A stretch of DNA of 42,295 bases from a virus. Position numbers and translations under genes: made by a program. Numbering within the stretch: position 1 is the first letter of the stretch; every line of letters begins with the position of its first letter. This document shows positions 21,724-29,397 of the stretch, one piece after another. The stretch spans positions 1-42,295 of the IMG/VR virus record IMGVR_UViG_3300047284_000300; one strand, given 5' to 3'. Below the pieces are notes generated by a model. The model was not told the origin of the DNA and did no database searches. It worked only from the letters and a program-made list of their open reading frames with translations.

Positions 21724-22277
21724 ACGTAATGCAGATAAGTACTTAACAAATATTTCTCCCCACTAATTGGGGGATTTCCTCGATGAGGGAACATCCATAA
21801 AGGAGGGAAGATTACCATAGTACCTGCTTTTGGAACTATTGTCAAATCCTGGAATATGGTTTCTCCTCCCGTTTCAACATCATTCAAATACCAAAAGAAA
21901 GATAAAAATCTTCTTGCAGTTTCATAGGTAGAAACATCTACATGAGTGTCAAATCTATCATTCCCATCATTTAAGTATTTTTTAATTCTGAATTGCTCAA
22001 AAGCATGTTTCTCAGGAAAACATCTTCTGTCAACAAATTTGTAATATTCATCTCTATACTTGTAAACGATTCGTATTAAATCATTATGCAGGGATTTAAC
22101 TTCTTGATTGTGAGATGATAAATCAGATGTTAAATTATATTGAGTGAAATTTGGCACTCCATTGTTTGAGATTTTTTCTTTTGATTCTGAAGATTCAAAT
22201 GTAGTTATGAGAAATGAACATTGCTCAGGAGTCAATACATTTTCATGAATTTGAATAAATTCATTCAAATGAACCAT
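21720..22277 (-). CDS. 2-oxoglutarate/Fe(II)-dependent oxygenase (prolyl-4-hydroxylase-like)
   Basis: Taken from ATG 22277 (AAGGAG upstream), 185 aa. The iron-binding HxD lies in [12 protein letters not shown] and the distal histidine in [17 protein letters not shown], with the lysine of GEK in the place of the 2OG-binding residue. The double-stranded beta-helix core fits [19 protein letters not shown]. Cyanophages often carry such oxygenases; substrates (protein proline or others) are not known. It overlaps uvsX by 17 nt and gp41 by 4 nt, so it is firmly inside the replication operon. Confidence 0.9.
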   Translation of the reverse strand: MVHLNEFIQIHENVLTPEQCSFLITTFESSESKEKISNNGVPNFTQYNLTSDLSSHNQEVKSLHNDLIRIVYKYRDEYYKFVDRRCFPEKHAFEQFRIKKYLNDGNDRFDTHVDVSTYETARRFLSFFWYLNDVETGGETIFQDLTIVPKAGTMVIFPPLWMFPHRGNPPISGEKYLLSTYLHYV

Positions 22278-23280
22278 AACTATACTCCTTTTTAGCACAT
22301 TCATCTAGGGCTTGCATTACATCTGGCGTGAAGTATTTTTCAGGTTCATTAAGAATTGTCTTAGGATAAACAGAAGTATCCCCAATTTTATAACGATTAC
22401 CAGATTTAACGAAGACTCCGTACTTCTCACCCAGTTCCAATAATCCATAATACTTGTCCAGTCCTCGTTCATCATAAAACAACCTCGTTTCAATTAGAGA
22501 ATTTTCTTTTGTGAACCTGGATTTAAATGCTTTACATTTGATGATGTTACCTACAATTTCAGTTCCATCTTTTTCTTTTGATTTTGAAAGATAGATGATA
22601 GTAGAAGCTGCGTATTTCAGACCAGATCCACCACCCATTTCTTTAGTTGGAACATATGAACCAATTACATCGTAAGTGTGATTTGTGACAATCATAGGAA
22701 TGCCAGCAGTACCCAGTTTAAGAGACAGAATTCGGAACACAGACTTGATCACCTGTGATCGTGTCATATCCCTGGTCTCCTTGCCTGCAGAAGCATCCTC
22801 GATCTCCTTGGTGGTCGCAAGCATCCCCAGAGAGTCTAGCACAAACATCAGGGGAGGGCGATCACTCTTGGCTATTTTCATGTACTCATCAACAACTTTG
22901 ATTGATTGAGTACGAAACTCCTGAACTGTAGACACTGGAACTAGACCAACTCTCCTGGCATCAATACCACGACTAGTCATCATTTCCTTAGTGATTGCAG
23001 ACTCAGTTTCAAAATAAATTACTTCTCCCGTAGGATTTTGTTGAAGGAAATATTTAACGATTGAGAGAGCGAAGAAAGTTTTTCCAGTAGATGACTCACC
23101 AGCGAGAGCTGTAATCTTGTTGTTAGGTAGCCCCCCATAAATACTGCCACTAAGGAGAGCATTAAAGATAAAACTCCCAGTGTCAACAAAGCCGCTACAA
23201 TCTCCTGCGGCGACTCCATCTTCGACGATTCCTGCATACTCATTATCCAACTCTTTGATAACACTATTTAAGAAACTCAT
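22261..23280 (-). CDS. uvsX: RecA-like recombinase UvsX
   Basis: A 339-aa recombinase with Walker [13 protein letters not shown] near 62-69, Walker B in [16 protein letters not shown] near 145, and the L2-type segment with [11 protein letters not shown] near 220. UvsX forms filaments on single-stranded DNA, driving recombination-dependent replication with UvsY and UvsW, both also in this window. AGGAG precedes the ATG. The length is somewhat shorter than T4 UvsX (391 aa), as is usual in cyanomyoviruses as far as I recall. Confidence 0.96.
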   Translation of the reverse strand: MSFLNSVIKELDNEYAGIVEDGVAAGDCSGFVDTGSFIFNALLSGSIYGGLPNNKITALAGESSTGKTFFALSIVKYFLQQNPTGEVIYFETESAITKEMMTSRGIDARRVGLVPVSTVQEFRTQSIKVVDEYMKIAKSDRPPLMFVLDSLGMLATTKEIEDASAGKETRDMTRSQVIKSVFRILSLKLGTAGIPMIVTNHTYDVIGSYVPTKEMGGGSGLKYAASTIIYLSKSKEKDGTEIVGNIIKCKAFKSRFTKENSLIETRLFYDERGLDKYYGLLELGEKYGVFVKSGNRYKIGDTSVYPKTILNEPEKYFTPDVMQALDECAKKEYSYGSFE

Positions 23281-23300
23281 GATTAACTCCTAATAATAAT

Positions 23301-25793
23301 TTACAAAAATGCTTCTAATGTTCCCCGTCTTTCGGAAACCCAGCCAATAGAATTTAGCACAGAATTCAATGGCTCTAAAAAACTCTTTGAGAATTGCATG
23401 TCATAGTCAATATACTTATGAACATTAAACTCTTGCGGAAGTGTTTGAAAATATGATATCACATTTTCTTGAATTGGGTTGGGGGTTTTTAAATACACAA
23501 ACTTGATTTTTTCTCCTTCCTGAATGTAAGGATACTTATTGGCAATCTTTAATTTTTTAACTAAATGATTATACATGATAGCTCCCCTAACTTGAATTGG
23601 AGTCTTTGGAGCATACAATGTAGATGATCCCTTATATTTGTCTAGATTATTTAAACTGCGAGGAAAGGAAATATTGACAATATCTTCTTTCCTAGTTTCT
23701 AATTTAACTTTATTAATGAAGTTGATTAGCACATCATTATCCTTCATTAGAATAATTTCAAACGCTTTATACAACTTGTCACGAAAGTAAGATGGTGTAG
23801 ATGATCTAGCAGTCTCCAGACCCATGATCTTCATTTTTGCCTTCTCATATCTTACACCTTCAGAATCCCACACGTTGAGAATGTAACGTTTTTTTGCAGT
23901 CCAGATTCCCTTATCCGCAATATTCTCACGTTTCATTTTCATTTTCTGAGAATAAGCATTTACATACTTTGCCAGTTCTTGGTAACAACTTTCAATATAA
24001 GTTTCAAGTTCCACCTTACAGATCTTATCAAGGAAATTGACAATTTTTTCAGTAGTCGTCTCTCTTCCTTTGAATACACTTTCGACCAAAGGACCCATAT
24101 TAAGATAAATGGAATCAGTATCTGCAGCAATAACATAATCTTCATTCTCAGTCTTAAGAATTTTATTTAGATACTTATTCATTTTAATCTCGATCCAACG
24201 AATCGAAAGCTGTCCAGATAAAGTAATTGCTTCTGCATTCGTAATTAGGAAGTACCTAAAGTATTCATTTCCGATAGCACCATAAGCAGAGTTCAGTTGA
24301 ATCTTACGTGCCATCTGAATGTTATTACAGCGGGCAATTTCTTTCTTCAACTCAATCGTTGGAGTCTTTTCGTATTGCTGTTTGGCAGCAATCATTTTAT
24401 TCTTATAAATGGTGCGATCCTCATAGATCTTCTCCATGAGCTTAGGAAGAAATCCCTGCTCATGAGTATCATACATTGCACCATTTGCACAAACTGTGCA
24501 GCAATCCAATGAACTTGTATCTATCTCTTGGGATAGAAGTTTATCTACATTAATAGATGGAAATCTTTCATGCAGTAGTGTTTCGGGTGAAATGTTATAT
24601 TGCATGATTAAATGGGGATATAGACTATTCAAGTCAAAATTGACAACCCAATCATGCTTACCAACAATAGGATCTTTAACATATGCACCTTCGTATGCAT
24701 AGTCTTTCTTTTGAATAACCTTGGGAGGAACTACAATATTTTTTTGTTTCAGATAATTGAAAATAATATTATCCCAAGTCTTTACTTGAGAATATACATC
24801 TTCAAAATTTTCTTTGGCGTCATATGCCATAGTAATTGCAAGCTCAATCAATTTCATTTTATCATCCATGCGATCAACAAGTTCTACGTCATGAATGTTG
24901 TAATTGATGAATTTCTGCCAATCTTTTGTATAGAATTCTTTGAAATTTTCAAACTCAGAGTGATCTAATTTTTTCTCTCCAAGTTCTACAAATGCAATAT
25001 GATCTAGTCTGTATGACTCTTGAGTTGTGTAAGTGAATTTTTTATACAAATCAAGATAATCCAGTACCGAAATTCCTGCAACTTCGTAGATAATATGAGC
25101 ACGACCCATAATTACAACTTCTCTGTTGGTAACAACTGTCCAAGGAGAAATTGACTTCATATGTTTGGTCGAAAGAACTTTCTCTAGACGACGCATAATG
25201 TATGGAATATCATACAAATAAACATTCCATCCAGTAACAACATCTGGAGTATCTTGAACCCACCAATTCAAAAAGTTTGTCAATAGTTCTTGCTCAGTCC
25301 AAAATACTCTATACTCGACATCAGATCGAGTATTTTCATACTCTCTAGTACCCCAAACAATAATTTGTTTAGTGTTAATATCTTTTACGGTGATGCAAAG
25401 AATTTCTTCTGCAGCGGCTTGAACATTTGGAAATCCATTTTCACAAGCAACCTCAATATCTAGAGATACAATATTCATAGAAGAAATATCAAATTTAATT
25501 TCTTCTTCTGGAAATTCATTCGCAATATACTGATACAAAAATCTTTCGTATCCATATACAGTAAAATTATTTACATCTTCATATTTTTTTAAAAACTCTT
25601 TAGCCTCTTTTGTTTTATCAAATTTGATTGGGGCTACATCCTGGCCATCTAGAGTTTTATGCTTAGAAGATTTATTTGAGGGTACAAATAAAGTAGGAGA
25701 AAATTTATCTTGATAAATTTCCTTAATTCCATTATTATACCCCCTATAATGAATCACATCTTTGATCAGTTGTACGTTGGTGTAAAACCTCAT
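23301..25793 (-). CDS. 43: Family B DNA polymerase (T4 gp43-like)
   Basis: An 830-aa replicative polymerase. The 3'-5' exonuclease has Exo I DIEVA (in VSLDIEVACENGFPN near 110), Exo II NVYLYDIPYI and Exo III in NYNIHDVELVDRM. Polymerase motif A is FDLNSLYPHLIM, motif B KIQLNSAYGAIGNEYF, and motif C AADTDSIYLNM. The C-terminal PIP-like tail would bind the gp45 clamp. It is slightly shorter than T4 gp43 (898 aa). The start overlaps the upstream small gene as ATGA, and it precedes uvsX by 20 nt. Confidence 0.98.
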   Translation of the reverse strand: MRFYTNVQLIKDVIHYRGYNNGIKEIYQDKFSPTLFVPSNKSSKHKTLDGQDVAPIKFDKTKEAKEFLKKYEDVNNFTVYGYERFLYQYIANEFPEEEIKFDISSMNIVSLDIEVACENGFPNVQAAAEEILCITVKDINTKQIIVWGTREYENTRSDVEYRVFWTEQELLTNFLNWWVQDTPDVVTGWNVYLYDIPYIMRRLEKVLSTKHMKSISPWTVVTNREVVIMGRAHIIYEVAGISVLDYLDLYKKFTYTTQESYRLDHIAFVELGEKKLDHSEFENFKEFYTKDWQKFINYNIHDVELVDRMDDKMKLIELAITMAYDAKENFEDVYSQVKTWDNIIFNYLKQKNIVVPPKVIQKKDYAYEGAYVKDPIVGKHDWVVNFDLNSLYPHLIMQYNISPETLLHERFPSINVDKLLSQEIDTSSLDCCTVCANGAMYDTHEQGFLPKLMEKIYEDRTIYKNKMIAAKQQYEKTPTIELKKEIARCNNIQMARKIQLNSAYGAIGNEYFRYFLITNAEAITLSGQLSIRWIEIKMNKYLNKILKTENEDYVIAADTDSIYLNMGPLVESVFKGRETTTEKIVNFLDKICKVELETYIESCYQELAKYVNAYSQKMKMKRENIADKGIWTAKKRYILNVWDSEGVRYEKAKMKIMGLETARSSTPSYFRDKLYKAFEIILMKDNDVLINFINKVKLETRKEDIVNISFPRSLNNLDKYKGSSTLYAPKTPIQVRGAIMYNHLVKKLKIANKYPYIQEGEKIKFVYLKTPNPIQENVISYFQTLPQEFNVHKYIDYDMQFSKSFLEPLNSVLNSIGWVSERRGTLEAFL

Positions 25794-26155
25794 TTAGAAA
25801 TCAGTTGAGTATACAGATTGAGAATTTCAGGTTTTGGTTCAATGATGGTCATAATCTTATCGGAATTGAGAAGAATATCTACATCATTAGTGTATTTTGG
25901 ATATTGCTCTAGTTGAACATAATCCGTTTGAGTACATATAGTCTCTATTCCGTCTTTAATATTTTTTTCTGTCGAAACACCTAATAGAATAGTATTCTCT
26001 GGGGGTTCATGTGAGTCGCCCTCTTTATAATCCCAATAAGTTATATCAATAACTCGATAAGGATTTTTCATATGAAGAGAAGGTTCCTCATCCAACTCGT
26101 CATATTCACAGATAATATACTCATTGTTGATCAGTTGAATTAATTTAATATTCAT
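25790..26155 (-). CDS. Small beta-rich protein, possibly Sm-like (121 aa)
   Basis: The start is set at ATG 26155 because a sigma70 promoter (-10 at 26184-26189) lies inside the longer open frame and GGAG sits just upstream. The first 20 residues (MNIKLIQLINNEYIICEYDE) repeat the strand-turn-strand pattern seen at the starts of the genes at 29110 and 38760 (KLI.M..GEDLIANV; VIKLLDGSELIGIV). That is the kind of opening found in Sm-like barrels, though the match is short. It heads the gp43-uvsX-gp41-mazG unit. Function unknown. Confidence 0.65.
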   Translation of the reverse strand: MNIKLIQLINNEYIICEYDELDEEPSLHMKNPYRVIDITYWDYKEGDSHEPPENTILLGVSTEKNIKDGIETICTQTDYVQLEQYPKYTNDVDILLNSDKIMTIIEPKPEILNLYTQLISK

Positions 26156-26183
26156 GGTAAGCTCCATTGGAACATCTCTATGT

Positions 26184-26212
26184 ATGATAGCATCATCTAG
26201 CTGCTTTGTCAA
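26184..26212 (-). promoter_or_regulatory. Sigma70 promoter for the gp43-uvsX-gp41 operon
   Basis: Minus strand TTGACA (26207-26212), 17 nt, TATCAT (26184-26189), directly following the hsp20 terminator. It places transcription start near 26177, upstream of the ATG at 26155. Confidence 0.85.
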
Positions 26213-26214
26213 GT

Positions 26215-26252
26215 AAAAAGACCCAATCCCTGATAGTTGCCAGGGTGGGTCT
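26215..26252 (-). terminator. Rho-independent terminator after hsp20
   Basis: Minus strand AGACCCA/TGGGTCT (7 bp) with inner CCCTG/CAGGG, followed by a run of T. It ends 2 nt before the -35 of the next promoter. A late-type AATAAATA (26284-26291) lies at the hsp20 stop and could also feed the gp43 operon late. Confidence 0.9.
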
Positions 26253-26286
26253 GTGCCGACGATATTTGGGGATTTCCCAGTTCTAT

Positions 26287-26790
26287 TTATTTAACTGTAT
26301 TTTCTCCAGGGAAGTTTGAATCTCGGTCTTCTGTTAGGAACTTTGGGTCGGATTTTGCTCCAGGAATAGACCAATTAGTTTTCTTCTGATGTTCTGGAAT
26401 GATTCTTTCAATATCTACAGATAGTAAACCATGTTCAAAATTCACAGAGGATACTCTATGTTCATCGGAGAGTTGTATCTTACGTGTGAAGGAACGTTTC
26501 GACAGACCTTTGTGTACATACTGTCTTGAAGTATCTCGTTCCTCAACTTTGCTGGTAATTGTGAGAACGTTTTGTTCTGTAAAGACTTCAATCTCTTCTG
26601 GTGTAAATCCTGCAAGAGCGACTTCAACTGTGTAGTTACTGTTGTCATGTTTGACTATATTGTAAGGAGGATAGTTTACGTTTACCGAATGCTGCATAGC
26701 ATCGAGTCGGTTAAACATTTCATCCAGACCTACAGCGAGTGGAGCGTAATCGTTCCAAAATGAATCTAGTGATTGAGTGGTGAATTTCAT
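26287..26790 (-). CDS. hsp20: Small heat-shock protein Hsp20
   Basis: A 167-aa protein with the alpha-crystallin domain at about 42-140: NYTVEVALAGFTPEEIEVFT, then NVLTITSKVEERD, FTRKIQLSDEHRVSSV and FEHGLLSVDIERIIPE with the conserved G-x-L. Such proteins hold unfolding proteins in solution as oligomers. Cyanomyoviruses carry one almost always. Its own promoter (26851-26880) and terminator make it a single-gene unit; AAGGAG stands before the ATG. The leader has an imperfect hairpin around 26825-26845. Confidence 0.95.
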   Translation of the reverse strand: MKFTTQSLDSFWNDYAPLAVGLDEMFNRLDAMQHSVNVNYPPYNIVKHDNSNYTVEVALAGFTPEEIEVFTEQNVLTITSKVEERDTSRQYVHKGLSKRSFTRKIQLSDEHRVSSVNFEHGLLSVDIERIIPEHQKKTNWSIPGAKSDPKFLTEDRDSNFPGENTVK

Positions 26791-26850
26791 CTTCTTAATC
26801 TCCTTAGTAAGCGAGAGTTTTTATAGAGACCCCGAAGGCATCTCTTCACA

Positions 26851-26880
26851 ATTATATATATAAATCATTCAAAATGTCCA
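26851..26880 (-). promoter_or_regulatory. Sigma70 promoter of hsp20
   Basis: Minus strand TGGACA (26875-26880), 18 nt, TATAAT (26851-26856). It diverges from the plus-strand gene at 26926. The transcript leader contains the hairpin at 26825-26845. Confidence 0.72.
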
Positions 26881-26895
26881 GGTCGGATTTCCGAA

Positions 26896-26903
26896 AATAA
26901 ATA
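26896..26903 (+). promoter_or_regulatory. Late-promoter motif on the plus strand
   Basis: AATAAATA lies 23-30 nt upstream of the ATG at 26926, fitting late transcription of the only long plus-strand gene. Confidence 0.65.
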
Positions 26904-26925
26904 CAGTATAATCAGTACACATATT

Positions 26926-27252
26926 ATGCTCTCTACAAATTACAGACTTAAATTGCAATCAATTTGTGACAATATCGTGCAAGGAAATGAAGTGTCTTTG
27001 CAAGATATTATATGGGCAGAAAAACTTGCAAAAGCGAATCGCACAGCAGGCACGATGCTTCGTCAAGCAAGAAGGAAAGCAGAAAATCCACATATGCAAG
27101 AAGGAGATATGGATGATTTTTTAAATCAACTTGACATTGGAGGATTGGGCAATGAAAGATTTGGCAAATCTGGATTTGATAGTGTAGATGATATTGTAGA
27201 TTTTTTCAGTGAAGGTAGGGACAAACCAGAAGACTGGAGACAAAGAGATTAA
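26926..27252 (+). CDS. Plus-strand hypothetical protein (108 aa)
   Basis: A soluble protein (MLSTNYRLKLQSICDNIVQG) with a helical basic first half (DIIWAEKLAKANRTAGTMLRQARRKAEN) and an acidic, glycine-containing second half (DDFLNQLDIGGLGNERFGKS, DDIVDFFSEGRDKPED). I remember similar proteins in T4-like cyanophages but no function. It is the only conventional-size gene on the plus strand, with a late-type motif ahead of it. Nothing in the sequence shows a catalytic site. Confidence 0.72.
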   Translation: MLSTNYRLKLQSICDNIVQGNEVSLQDIIWAEKLAKANRTAGTMLRQARRKAENPHMQEGDMDDFLNQLDIGGLGNERFGKSGFDSVDDIVDFFSEGRDKPEDWRQRD

Positions 27253-27293
27253 ACTGTATCAAAAGTTACAATTTTAATTGCCTATATATTAAT

Positions 27294-27351
27294 ACGTTCA
27301 TCTGCTATTTGCGAATAGCGAATGCAGACGGAAGTAAGCCGACTCGGAACG
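27294..27351 (+). ncRNA. Glutamine-riboswitch-like aptamer, copy 1
   Basis: P1 pairs CGTTC (27295-27299) with GAACG (27347-27351). Inside are ATC, a CTGC/GCAG stem with an inner TATT/AATA extension, then GACGGAAGTA (27327-27336) and AGCCGACT. The arrangement CGTTCATC-stem-GACGGAAGTA...GGAACG matches the cyanobacterial glnA-type glutamine aptamer as I remember it. Confidence 0.75.
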
Positions 27352-27354
27352 GAT

Positions 27355-27395
27355 CGTTCATCCCACATGGGACGCAAAAGCCGACTGAAGGAACG
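27355..27395 (+). ncRNA. Glutamine-riboswitch-like aptamer, copy 2 (Downstream-peptide type)
   Basis: P1 pairs CGTTC (27355-27359) with GAACG (27391-27395). The inner stem is CCCA/TGGG with a 2-nt loop, followed by GACGCAAAAGCCGACT and GAAGGAACGC. This is the layout of the Downstream-peptide (glutamine-II) RNA known from marine cyanobacteria and their phages, upstream of short open frames, and one follows here 31 nt later. Confidence 0.82.
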
Positions 27396-27426
27396 CTCTT
27401 TAACATAACACTTAAGGAGAACCCTA

Positions 27427-27585
27427 ATGTCACAAGCAACCTATCGTGGTTGTCAGTATAATACTGACACCCCTAAGCAAGAATATCAGCGTTGGTATTC
27501 CCAAACACATGCACCAGCACATCCACAAAATACTTATCGTGGCGTTGCCTACCGTCCTTGCAAAAATCAGGAGGTAGCAAAATGA
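27427..27585 (+). CDS. Riboswitch-controlled DUF4278-like small protein (52 aa)
   Basis: AAGGAG precedes the ATG at 27427. The 52-aa product (MSQATYRGCQYNTDTPKQEY) carries the motif TYRG-x-x-Y twice (residues 5-11 and 37-42: NTYRGVAYRP), the hallmark of cyanobacterial DUF4278 proteins. It is basic and soluble. It lies directly behind the tandem aptamers, so expression should follow glutamine level, as for the short proteins and glutamine-synthetase inhibitors under these riboswitches in the hosts. The ATGA overlap links it to the next 28-aa gene. Function is unknown; an effect on host nitrogen metabolism is inference. Confidence 0.8.
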   Translation: MSQATYRGCQYNTDTPKQEYQRWYSQTHAPAHPQNTYRGVAYRPCKNQEVAK

Positions 27586-27668
27586 ACTGGTTGAATGTAA
27601 TCCGTAAACAAATTCAAAAACAGAAGAGACTCCAGGAAGCACAATATTATATTGCAACTCTTGGATAA
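27582..27668 (+). CDS. Micropeptide (28 aa)
   Basis: A 28-codon frame (MNWLNVIRKQIQKQKRLQEA, then QYYIATLG) with AGGAGG at good spacing and an ATGA overlap with the 52-aa gene. It is a single basic amphipathic helix. Being between a coupled start and a terminator, it is very probably translated. It belongs to the riboswitch unit; no family can be named at this size. Confidence 0.65.
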   Translation: MNWLNVIRKQIQKQKRLQEAQYYIATLG

Positions 27669-27675
27669 AAAGAAA

Positions 27676-27697
27676 GGGGGCACATAGCCCCCTTTTT
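27676..27697. terminator. Bidirectional terminator
   Basis: GGGGGC/GCCCCC (6 bp, 5-nt loop) followed by TTTTT on the plus strand; the reverse strand reads the same stem followed by TTTCTTTTT. It closes the riboswitch unit and the convergent regA operon. Confidence 0.92.
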
Positions 27698-28119
27698 CAT
27701 TCTGGTTGTTTTTTCTTACCAATATTATATTTACTTTCAAGAGTCCATTCATGTTTATCTTTAAATGATAAAACTTTAATTTGACTCAACGGAGCTGCAT
27801 CTGCTACTTGTTCCAAATTTACAATTTTCACAAGACCCCAATCTTGGAGTAACTGTGCAATTCTGTTTTTTCTTTGTACATCATTTTGGAAAAGATTGGC
27901 TCGTTTTCCATCAAGAGCAAATAGCTCTTTAAAGTGTACAATATAATATTTGCCCTGCTTATGCAAAATATGGCATGATTGATATAATTTTTTTTCTTTG
28001 CGAGAAGCAACTCCAATACGAGTTAAAGTTTCTCGGACTTTTAAAAAGTCGTCTGGTTCCCCTAGAGTTACTTCAACCATTTGTTCTGGCGACCAACTCA
28101 CTTCACTATCAGTGTTCAT
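27697..28119 (-). CDS. regA: RegA translational repressor
   Basis: A 140-aa protein. From residue 14 on (MVEVTLGEPDDFLKVRETLT, then KKLYQSCHILHKQGKYYIVH) it follows T4 RegA closely. RegA binds the start regions of early phage mRNAs, including its own and the clamp and clamp-loader messages. The first ATG at 28119 is chosen because GGAGG lies just upstream and it overlaps the gp62 stop as ATGA, giving 13 extra N-terminal residues. It is the last gene of the clamp operon. Confidence 0.95.
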   Translation of the reverse strand: MNTDSEVSWSPEQMVEVTLGEPDDFLKVRETLTRIGVASRKEKKLYQSCHILHKQGKYYIVHFKELFALDGKRANLFQNDVQRKNRIAQLLQDWGLVKIVNLEQVADAAPLSQIKVLSFKDKHEWTLESKYNIGKKKQPE

Positions 28120-28502
28120 CTTTTCCCTCCACGATTCAATTTAGATTTGATAAATTCAAGTTGTTCTTCTGTTAATATTTTCAAAGCCATTTTGGCTTTT
28201 TCATCACTGTATCCATAATATTTCTTTACAGATTCCAGAGAATCGAGTTTCTCTTTCTTTAACCAAGGAGAGAAACGTTTCTTTGGTCTGATAATATTTA
28301 TATAAAAATCATATTGAAGTTTCTTATCTAAATGAGAATTTAGATTCATTTCATTTGATATTAAAATAGTGTCCATAAATCCAGAAAAACACCTATTAAT
28401 TACATATGGAGGGTAGGTGTTTTCACAATACTCATTTGATTCCATCAAATTTTGTTTGGAAATATTGATGGAATTTAAATAATCTTTTAACTCATACATC
28501 AT
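28116..28502 (-). CDS. 62: Clamp-loader small subunit (T4 gp62-like)
   Basis: A 128-aa protein (MMYELKDYLNSINISKQNLM) with the gp62 pattern: short N-terminal helical segment, YPPYVINRCFSGFMDTILIS, KKLQYDFYINIIRPKKRFSP, then KYYGYSDEKAKMALKILTEE. gp62 is the non-ATPase subunit that joins gp44 to load the gp45 clamp. It is shorter than T4 gp62 (187 aa), as usual in cyanomyoviruses. Its start overlaps the end of an HNH gene inserted ahead of it. Confidence 0.92.
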   Translation of the reverse strand: MMYELKDYLNSINISKQNLMESNEYCENTYPPYVINRCFSGFMDTILISNEMNLNSHLDKKLQYDFYINIIRPKKRFSPWLKKEKLDSLESVKKYYGYSDEKAKMALKILTEEQLEFIKSKLNRGGKR

Positions 28503-29097
28503 CTAATAAAGCAGCAAGAGGATTTACATAGTTTGAAGTATTAACAACTGAAGTTATCTTGCCTTTGTTCACAACGTTTCCACCATAAAATTGTACAGCT
28601 TTATGAGAATTTTCTTCAGGTGTTACCCATTCTAAATTATCAATATGATTGTTTGCTGGATTATGATCTTTATGATTAATCAATGAACACTCTTTAATCC
28701 AATCCTTTGCAGGTTCTGGAATATCGTTCCAATATGGTTTTAGTCTATCTGGTGGATGAGTATCCATTGGTTTAAAAGCCCACATCACCAATTGATGTGC
28801 AAAAACTTCCTTTAATACATTGGTGGAGCGATTGTTAACAAAATAATTATAATTTTCAAACATATCAGGAGGACAAGTTAATTTCACATACAAACATTTA
28901 ATAGATCCGTCTGTTTTATGAAATCTTGTACTAAATTTAATATTTTTAGTCATCATAGGATCATAGCTACGATCAAATCCTAGGTTTCCCAGTGATCTAT
29001 TTCTTAAATGACTAACTAAATTTCCATGATCTGATATGGAATACCACTGATTTTCCTTGCCATTACGTAGGCGAACCGTTCTCCATTCTTCTTTCAT
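28492..29097 (-). CDS. HNH endonuclease with NUMOD4-like start (201 aa)
   Basis: The N-terminus (MKEEWRTVRLRNGKENQWYS) resembles NUMOD4, a DNA-recognition module, with YSISDHGNLVSH. The HNH core is CSLINHKDHNPANNHIDNLE near 145-165, including H-x-D-H, N and the following EWVTPEENSHKA. This is the HNH_3 type seen in mobile phage endonucleases. It is inserted between the Sm-like gene and gp62, and its last codons (NPLAALLDDV) run into the gp62 start. No intron borders are seen. Confidence 0.88.
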   Translation of the reverse strand: MKEEWRTVRLRNGKENQWYSISDHGNLVSHLRNRSLGNLGFDRSYDPMMTKNIKFSTRFHKTDGSIKCLYVKLTCPPDMFENYNYFVNNRSTNVLKEVFAHQLVMWAFKPMDTHPPDRLKPYWNDIPEPAKDWIKECSLINHKDHNPANNHIDNLEWVTPEENSHKAVQFYGGNVVNKGKITSVVNTSNYVNPLAALLDDV

Positions 29098-29109
29098 GTC
29101 AATTTAAAA

Positions 29110-29397
29110 TTACACAATAATTTTTTTATCTGGAGTAATAATATTACTATACATTTTAGTGTATTGATCTACAATACTCTCATCTGCTTCAGCAATATAT
29201 ACCACAAACTTTCTACCTATGGTAATTTCAGTTTGTGCTTTACTAATCATTGGAGACCATGGAGCAAACCCGAGAGTTCCTTGTCCAGTAGGAACTCCAA
29301 CAATTGCATTCTCGACAACAATTACATCAAAGTTTTCTTTGACTACATTAGCAATTAAATCCTCACCAGAGGACATACGAATCAGTTTTACGTTCAT
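29110..29397 (-). CDS. Small beta-rich protein, possibly Sm-like (95 aa)
   Basis: The opening MNVKLIRMSSGEDLIANVVK is a strand-turn-strand with the G-E/S-x-L-I signature shared with the proteins at 25790 and 38760. Residues 25-70 continue as strands (DVIVVENAIVGVPT, EITIGRKFVVYIAEA), then a helix and a lysine-rich strand tail. Such length and pattern fit an LSm barrel, a fold that binds RNA, but the resemblance is by eye. It overlaps the HNH gene upstream by 4 nt and lies within the clamp-loader operon. Confidence 0.68.
   Translation of the reverse strand: MNVKLIRMSSGEDLIANVVKENFDVIVVENAIVGVPTGQGTLGFAPWSPMISKAQTEITIGRKFVVYIAEADESIVDQYTKMYSNIITPDKKIIV

Noticed and set aside
24654-24968. Plus-strand open frame of 104 codons within gp43
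   Set aside because: It is fully contained antisense in the polymerase gene and has the hydrophobic, cysteine-rich look of a reverse-strand shadow.
28288-28302. TATAAATA inside gp62
   Set aside because: It matches the late promoter but lies in coding sequence in an AT-rich region with no late gene nearby.
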